Positions 60,030 through 64,000 of a stretch of 64,000 nucleotides of DNA are shown in pieces (position 1 is the first letter of the stretch; the number at the start of each line of letters is the position of its first letter). Both the position numbers and the translations under genes were made by a program. This stretch comes from ASMP01 sp964617015 (GTDB lineage Archaea; Nanobdellota; Nanobdellia; Pacearchaeales; GW2011-AR1): NCBI GenBank assembly GCA_964617015.1, contig CAZTVG010000001.1, forward strand, positions 1-64,000, given 5' to 3'. The notes beneath the pieces were generated by a model. It was not told the origin of the DNA, searched no databases, and saw only the letters and a list, made by a program, of their open reading frames with translations.

Positions 60030-61724
60030 ATGAAAAGATTGATATTTATTCTTTTATTAGGCATAGGTTTATTTTTTATATTAATATGGGCTATAAATAC
60101 AGAAACCACGACAGGAGATACAGCTACAGGAGAAGTGGTTACAACAGGGGAGATAACAGAGGCTAGTGTGACTATCACAATAGCTATTACTGGCGTTCCT
60201 TTTTTAACAATTATTAAACCATTAAATCAGACTTATTTTGAAAATGAAAGCCTTAGATTAAAGGTTGATACCAACACAAATGATATGTGGTATAATCTGG
60301 ATAATGGAGCTAATATAACCTTTACAGATGAGGTGCTTTTCAATACATCAGAAGGAGGGCATACAATTTATGTTTTTGCCAATAATAGTTTTGGAACAAC
60401 AACTAAAAACGTTACATTTACTGTCGATGGCAGCCTCTATGAAATTATTCATGAAAATTATAAAGATGCCAATAAAGGCGTCTCAACAAATTTCAGTGAA
60501 TTTTCGTTTACAGAAATACAGAATTTAAGTGATATTGTTTTAGAAGATACCATTTATGGAAAGATTATTTTTAATGATGCCATTAACGTGACAGATGATG
60601 CAAATACAACTTATAGTGAAACAGATTTAGATACCAACACAAATATTTCATTCAATAGGATTGAATTAGATTCCATTGCCTTGCCCAATTTCAATAAAAA
60701 TGCCAACCTCTACCTTTACAATCTAACTTTTTCTAACCCAAGAATATTGAAAGATGGAGCGGTTTGCCCTTCTACAGTCTGCACGCAGAACAGTTATTCA
60801 GGAGGCACTCTGAGTTTTAATGTAACAGGTTTCACTGTTTATTCTGCAGAAGAAACTCCTGAAGATGAACTTGTTCTTCCTCCACCACCAGGAGGAGGGG
60901 GCGGAGGTCTGATTTTCACTACAAGTGTAGATGAAATAAGCATATCTCTGAAACAAGGGGATGTAAAAACAAAAGAGATAACAATCAATAATCTAGGAAA
61001 CAATAAACTTTCGTTTTCAGTAACTTCTGATATAGGAGAATTTGTAAAAATAAATCAAGAAAACTTCCAAATTGGGCCAAAAGAGAAGAAAACAATAATT
61101 ATTGATTTCATAGCCAGAGAAAATACTATTCCGGAATTATATTTAGGAAATTTATTTATTGAAGCATTGGGAGTAAAAAAAATAATCCCAATCACAATAG
61201 AAGTAGAATCCAAGGTAGCTCTTTTTGACATCTCAATAGAAATACCTGAAAGATTTTTAGATATCTCTCCTGGAGAAGAATTGCTCGTGAAAATAGATTT
61301 GCATAATTTAGTAAGTGAGACAGAAACAAATATAGATTTAGAATACATAATCAAGGATATAAATGGAAATATAATGCTTACTGAGGGGGAGAGAATTTCT
61401 GTAGAGGGAAGAAAAACGTTTGAAAAACTAATAAAAATTCCAGAAGATATCGGATTTGGAAGATATGTTCTATATGTAAGATTAATTTATGACAACACTG
61501 TAGCAAGTTCAAGCGCCTGGTTCAACGTTGAAAAAAAATTTAATTGGTTTGAAACCAGAAAAATAGAAAAAGTTTTATTGATAATCTTTACTTTAGTAGT
61601 AATATTTATAATAATTTATAAAAACAAAAGAATTCAAAGATTTTTACATAATATGGAAAAATTATTTTTAAGAAAAGCATTTATAAAAAAGGAATCACTA
61701 ACAAAAAAGAGATCATTCCCCTAA
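60030..61724 (+). CDS. Membrane-anchored multidomain surface protein, cassette B
   Basis: 564 residues, colinear with 5390-7063: signal segment, N-terminal Ig-like domain (FLTIIKPLNQTYFENESLRL), middle domain with FSNPRILKDGAVCPSTVC, a hinge (LPPPPGGGGGG, about 288), two beta-sandwich domains (ISLKQGDVKTKEITINNLG), a membrane helix (VLLIIFTLVVIFIIIY) and a Lys-rich tail. Its end overlaps the convergent YjbQ gene by 12 bases. Identity to the A copy is highest in the stalk domains and lower in the head. Confidence 0.82.
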   Translation: MKRLIFILLLGIGLFFILIWAINTETTTGDTATGEVVTTGEITEASVTITIAITGVPFLTIIKPLNQTYFENESLRLKVDTNTNDMWYNLDNGANITFTDEVLFNTSEGGHTIYVFANNSFGTTTKNVTFTVDGSLYEIIHENYKDANKGVSTNFSEFSFTEIQNLSDIVLEDTIYGKIIFNDAINVTDDANTTYSETDLDTNTNISFNRIELDSIALPNFNKNANLYLYNLTFSNPRILKDGAVCPSTVCTQNSYSGGTLSFNVTGFTVYSAEETPEDELVLPPPPGGGGGGLIFTTSVDEISISLKQGDVKTKEITINNLGNNKLSFSVTSDIGEFVKINQENFQIGPKEKKTIIIDFIARENTIPELYLGNLFIEALGVKKIIPITIEVESKVALFDISIEIPERFLDISPGEELLVKIDLHNLVSETETNIDLEYIIKDINGNIMLTEGERISVEGRKTFEKLIKIPEDIGFGRYVLYVRLIYDNTVASSSAWFNVEKKFNWFETRKIEKVLLIIFTLVVIFIIIYKNKRIQRFLHNMEKLFLRKAFIKKESLTKKRSFP

Positions 61725-62129
61725 AACCTTAATTAAGATTCTTTTGTTTCTCTGGCCATCAAACTCTGCATAAAAGATTGCCTCCCATGGTCCAAAATCC
61801 AGATCCCCGCCCTTAATTGCAAGTGTGGTTTCTCTCCCCATTATTGTTCTCCATAGATGGGCATATGCATTGTCTTCTCCTGTTAAATTGTGTTTATACA
61901 AATCTTTATCCATTGGTGCAAGTTTTTCAAGCCATTTCCTGAAATCTTGAAGCAAGCCAGACTCATTATCATTAATAAACACACTTGCTGTTATATGCAT
62001 GGGATTCACAAGAGCAATACCGTCATTAATTCCTGATTCACGAACAGCTTTTCTTACCTGTTCAGTTATGTTCACAAAGTCTATTCTTTTCTTTGTGTTT
62101 ATTGTAAGGTATTTTGTATGAATTTTCAT
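61713..62129 (-). CDS. YjbQ/UPF0047 family protein
   Basis: 138 residues from MKIHTKYLTINTKKRIDFVN; an upstream in-frame extension runs through repeats and is not coding. Family blocks: LVNPMHITASVFINDNESG, DNAYAHLWRTIMGRETTLA and GGDLDFGPWEAIFYAEFDGQ. YjbQ of some species has thiamine-phosphate synthase activity, but the physiological role is uncertain. It overlaps the preceding gene end to end. Confidence 0.9.
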   Translation of the reverse strand: MKIHTKYLTINTKKRIDFVNITEQVRKAVRESGINDGIALVNPMHITASVFINDNESGLLQDFRKWLEKLAPMDKDLYKHNLTGEDNAYAHLWRTIMGRETTLAIKGGDLDFGPWEAIFYAEFDGQRNKRILIKVLGE

Positions 62130-62138
62130 TTTAAAAAA

Positions 62139-62203
62139 ATGCTCGTGAAGATACACTTCGCATAAAGGGAAAGTATGCTTGTGAAGATACACTTCGCATA
62201 AAG
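62139..62203. repeat. Two 29-bp tandem repeats beside tRNA-Cys
   Basis: Units at 62139-62167 and 62175-62203 match at 28 of 29 bases, period 36. Each begins ATGC and ends CGCATAAAG. The second ends at the 3' end of tRNA-Cys. They lie in the upstream spacer of the YjbQ gene. They do not look like a CRISPR array, as only two units occur. Confidence 0.85.
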
Positions 62204-62274
62204 CGGAGGCTGGGATTCGAACCCAGGAATACTCGGGCTGCAACCGAGCGCGTTAACCACTTCGCCACCCCCGC
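62203..62274 (-). tRNA. tRNA-Cys (GCA)
   Basis: 72 nt: acceptor GCGGGGG/CCUCCGC with one G-U pair, D-arm GCGA.., anticodon stem CUCGG/CCGAG, loop UUGCAGC giving GCA, T-arm CUGGG-UUCGAAU-CCCAG. No intron or encoded CCA. Confidence 0.93.
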
Positions 62275-62296
62275 ATCATTAATTCATGTATGGGAT

Positions 62297-62370
62297 GCCC
62301 CTGACAGGATTTGAACCTGCGACCTACTGCTTAGAAGGCAGTCACTCTATCCAGACTGAGCTACAGGGGC
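62297..62370 (-). tRNA. tRNA-Arg (UCU)
   Basis: 74 nt: acceptor GCCCCUG/CAGGGGC, anticodon stem ACUGC/GCAGU, loop CUUCUAA giving UCU, T-arm GCAGG-UUCAAAU-CCUGU. It lies 22 nt upstream of tRNA-Cys on the same strand, so the two may share a transcript. Confidence 0.93.
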
Positions 62371-62458
62371 TCACTAAAAAATAAGAAAAAGTTCTATTTA
62401 AAATCTTTCCCTTTTTCAATCATATAAAATTTAAAAAGAATAGATTATCTATAAGTTT

Positions 62459-62782
62459 ATGGATTTAAGCAAAAAGAAGTGTGTTCCATGTGAAAGCGAA
62501 ACTTCTCCTATGAAAAAAACCTTAATTAAAAAATACCTAAAAAAAATTAAAAGATGGAGATTAAAGAAAGGAAAATTATACAAAGAATTTAAATTTAAAG
62601 ATTTTAGAGAAACATTAAAATTTGTCAATAAAGTAGGAAAAATAGCTGAAAAAGAGGGGCATCATCCTGATACTTATTTCACATGGGGCAAGTGCAATAT
62701 TGAATTATACACCCATGCTATAAATGGATTAAGAGAAAATGATTTCATATTAGCTTCTAAAATTGACAAAATATCTTCCTAA
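62459..62782 (+). CDS. Pterin-4a-carbinolamine dehydratase-like (PCD/DCoH) protein
   Basis: 107 residues. The active-site pattern EGHHPDTYFTWGKCNIEL and the end THAINGLRENDFILASKID are those of PCD/DCoH. Family members dehydrate 4a-hydroxytetrahydrobiopterin or act as dimerising cofactors; in this organism a folate-like pathway role is possible. The N-terminal CVPC pair is extra. It ends 4 nt inside the convergent RNase Z gene. Confidence 0.9.
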   Translation: MDLSKKKCVPCESETSPMKKTLIKKYLKKIKRWRLKKGKLYKEFKFKDFRETLKFVNKVGKIAEKEGHHPDTYFTWGKCNIELYTHAINGLRENDFILASKIDKISS

Positions 62783-63681
62783 ATCTCAATGACCTCTAAA
62801 TCATGCGCGAGAGAAGAATTCTTAAAGATTTTTTTGGCTTCATTCAGAATTTTTTCTGGTTTTCTGCTGTATCTTTGACTAACGTGTGTCAATATAAGTT
62901 TCTTGGAATTTGATTTCTTGGCTATTTCTGCAGCCTGTTTTGCCGTCAGATGTTTATATTCCCTGGCCTTATTTTCAAGTTCTGAACCAAAACTTGCCTC
63001 ACAAACCAGAATATCAGAATTTTTGACAAAGGGAGCTATTTTTTTGTTTATAGATGTGTCAAGAACAAAGGAAATCTTTTTCTCTTTTTCCTTAAAAGTT
63101 AAATTCTCTGCAAGATATTTTTTTCCCCTATAGGTCACATTCTTTCCTTCTTTCAGTCTTTTAATCAAAGGTCCATGAGGCAATCCTGATTTCCTTAATT
63201 TTCTCTTGTCAACTCTTATTCGCCCTTTTTTGACAAAAGAGTACGCATTACACGGAACTTTGTGCGTCATTGATTCTGCTTTCAAATAAAAATCTTTAGT
63301 TTCAAAAAACTTTCTGGAAACTTCTTTAATATCCAAATGGAAGTATTTTTTTACTGCAAAAAGTTTCAAAAGCTCTTGCATAAAAAATTTGGTTTTCCTT
63401 GGTCCGTAGACAGAAAGTTTTTTGTTGTAACCACTCAGACCAAGAGTCTTTAAAAGTCCAGGGATTCCAAGTATATGGTCTGCGTGCCAGTGGGTGATCA
63501 AAATCCTTGTCAGCCTGCAGGGATTCAGTCTCGCTTTTCTGAATTGTCTCTGAGTTCCTTCACCACAATCAACAAGAATATTTTCCCCATTGTAAGTTAA
63601 TAAAATTGCCGTATGGTTTCTCGTTGAAGTGGGAATTGCATCAGAAGTTCCAAGAAAAGTTAATTTTATCTTTTCTGTCAT
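62779..63681 (-). CDS. rnz: Ribonuclease Z
   Basis: 300 residues, the short ElaC form. The metal site is ITHWHADHILGIPGLL; LTFLGTSDAIPTSTRNHTAI and VDCGEGTQRQF start the fold, and the AHKVPC-type SMTHKVPCNAYSFVKKG and LTHVSQRYS complete it. It cuts the 3' trailer of pre-tRNAs, which is needed here because no tRNA gene encodes CCA. It is convergent with the PCD-like gene. Confidence 0.95.
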   Translation of the reverse strand: MTEKIKLTFLGTSDAIPTSTRNHTAILLTYNGENILVDCGEGTQRQFRKARLNPCRLTRILITHWHADHILGIPGLLKTLGLSGYNKKLSVYGPRKTKFFMQELLKLFAVKKYFHLDIKEVSRKFFETKDFYLKAESMTHKVPCNAYSFVKKGRIRVDKRKLRKSGLPHGPLIKRLKEGKNVTYRGKKYLAENLTFKEKEKKISFVLDTSINKKIAPFVKNSDILVCEASFGSELENKAREYKHLTAKQAAEIAKKSNSKKLILTHVSQRYSRKPEKILNEAKKIFKNSSLAHDLEVIEI

Positions 63682-63825
63682 GAAAAAAAATAGTTAAATT
63701 GATTTATATAAGTTGTGAAAAACCTGAATTATTTTTTTCTGTATGGGTATCTTTTCTTTAATCTCCCTCTGTTATATTTCCTTCCATGAATAATCAAAGA
63801 AAGGGTTATTTAAAAATTAAACTCT

Positions 63826-64000
63826 TTATTCTTTTTTCAGAGCTGTTGATGCTGGAGAAATGAATATGATGGTGTCTCCTCTTAAAAAAGTCAGTCCAAG
63901 ATTCCTCTTTATCTCATTATTTTCCATTTCCTTAATATTATCCAAAACAAGATTAATGTGGATATCAAAAGCTAGTAAAGTTCCGACAAATTGCTTATCT
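63826..64000 (-). CDS. Sm-like (LSm) protein, 5'-partial
   Basis: The frame is open from the window end to a TAA; 58 codons are visible. It has Sm1 (QFVGTLLAFDIHINLVLDN) and Sm2 (LTFLRGDTIIFISPAST) motifs, as in archaeal SmAP. It forms a heptameric ring that binds U-rich RNA. The start lies outside the window. The 63682-63825 spacer upstream of rnz shows no clear gene. Confidence 0.88.
   Translation of the reverse strand, partial: DKQFVGTLLAFDIHINLVLDNIKEMENNEIKRNLGLTFLRGDTIIFISPASTALKKE

Noticed and set aside
62139..62203. CRISPR array
   Set aside because: Only two units, spacer of seven bases and no cas genes.
63700..63790. A basic frame (HGRKYNRGRLKKRYPYRKK) upstream of rnz on the minus strand
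   Set aside because: Only a TTG start, about 22 codons, no ribosome-binding site.

Overview
The window looks like a chromosome segment of an AT-rich, small-genome archaeon. The information-processing genes are archaeal: MCM, TBP, TFE, aIF1A, aIF2-beta, L15e, S17e, GatDE, an EndA-type splicing endonuclease, an Sm-like protein, deoxyhypusine synthase and a tRNA-Asn with a bulge-helix-bulge intron. Bacterial-looking LeuRS, AlaRS and MnmA sit among them, together with many Asn/Thr-rich surface proteins. This mix fits the DPANN group, probably of Woese-/Pacearchaeota type; that placement is my inference, not something the sequence proves. Many start codons lie about 26 nt downstream of a TATA-like TTTAAA/TTTATA box, which suggests leaderless mRNAs. 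A few genes (ftsZ and a 48-residue membrane protein) instead have strong Shine-Dalgarno sites.

Layout. 1-7.4 kb: surface cassette A, made of a giant surface protein with a C-terminal HTH tail (cut by a 100-N assembly gap), a parallel beta-helix protein, a secreted Ig-like protein, two membrane-anchored surface proteins and a small membrane protein. It ends in a relic of another HTH-tail gene next to tRNA-Ile. 7.5-19.4 kb: translation, replication and transcription genes (rpl15e, lig, tbp, mcm, an OB-fold protein, aIF2-beta, DUF424, aIF1A, KH protein, tRNA-Asn, mnmA). 19.4-31.7 kb, mostly minus strand: ftsZ, two hydrolases, asnS, aspS, pdaD, gatE, a LAGLIDADG endonuclease inserted at the 5' end of gatE, Fic, gatD and an SGNH hydrolase. 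31.8-41.8 kb: deaminase, tRNA-Arg(UCG) with a second LAGLIDADG ORF running into it, HtrA-like protease, proS, DHH phosphoesterase, dys, SpoIIM-like and rhomboid membrane proteins, TFE and a coiled-coil pair. 42-52.4 kb: alaS with a HAD-like insertion, transglutaminase-like protein, leuS, endA, S17e, tRNA(CAU), VanZ, HIT, a protamine-like peptide and glyS. 52.5-61.7 kb: a large surface protein and surface cassette B, a paralogue of A. 61.7-64 kb: YjbQ, tRNA-Cys, tRNA-Arg(UCU), a pterin dehydratase-like protein, RNase Z and a partial Sm-like protein.

The best candidate for an undescribed system is the duplicated surface cassette. It combines a large extracellular protein carrying two intracellular sigma-region-4-like HTH repeats with a secreted homologue of its own ectodomain and two membrane-anchored partners. 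It could be a contact or ligand sensor tied directly to DNA binding. Other notable items are the HAD domain embedded in AlaRS, the homing endonuclease that left a recoded duplicate of the gatE 5' end, a GatE lacking its GAD insertion domain, and tRNA-derived and HTH-derived relics beside tRNA-Ile.
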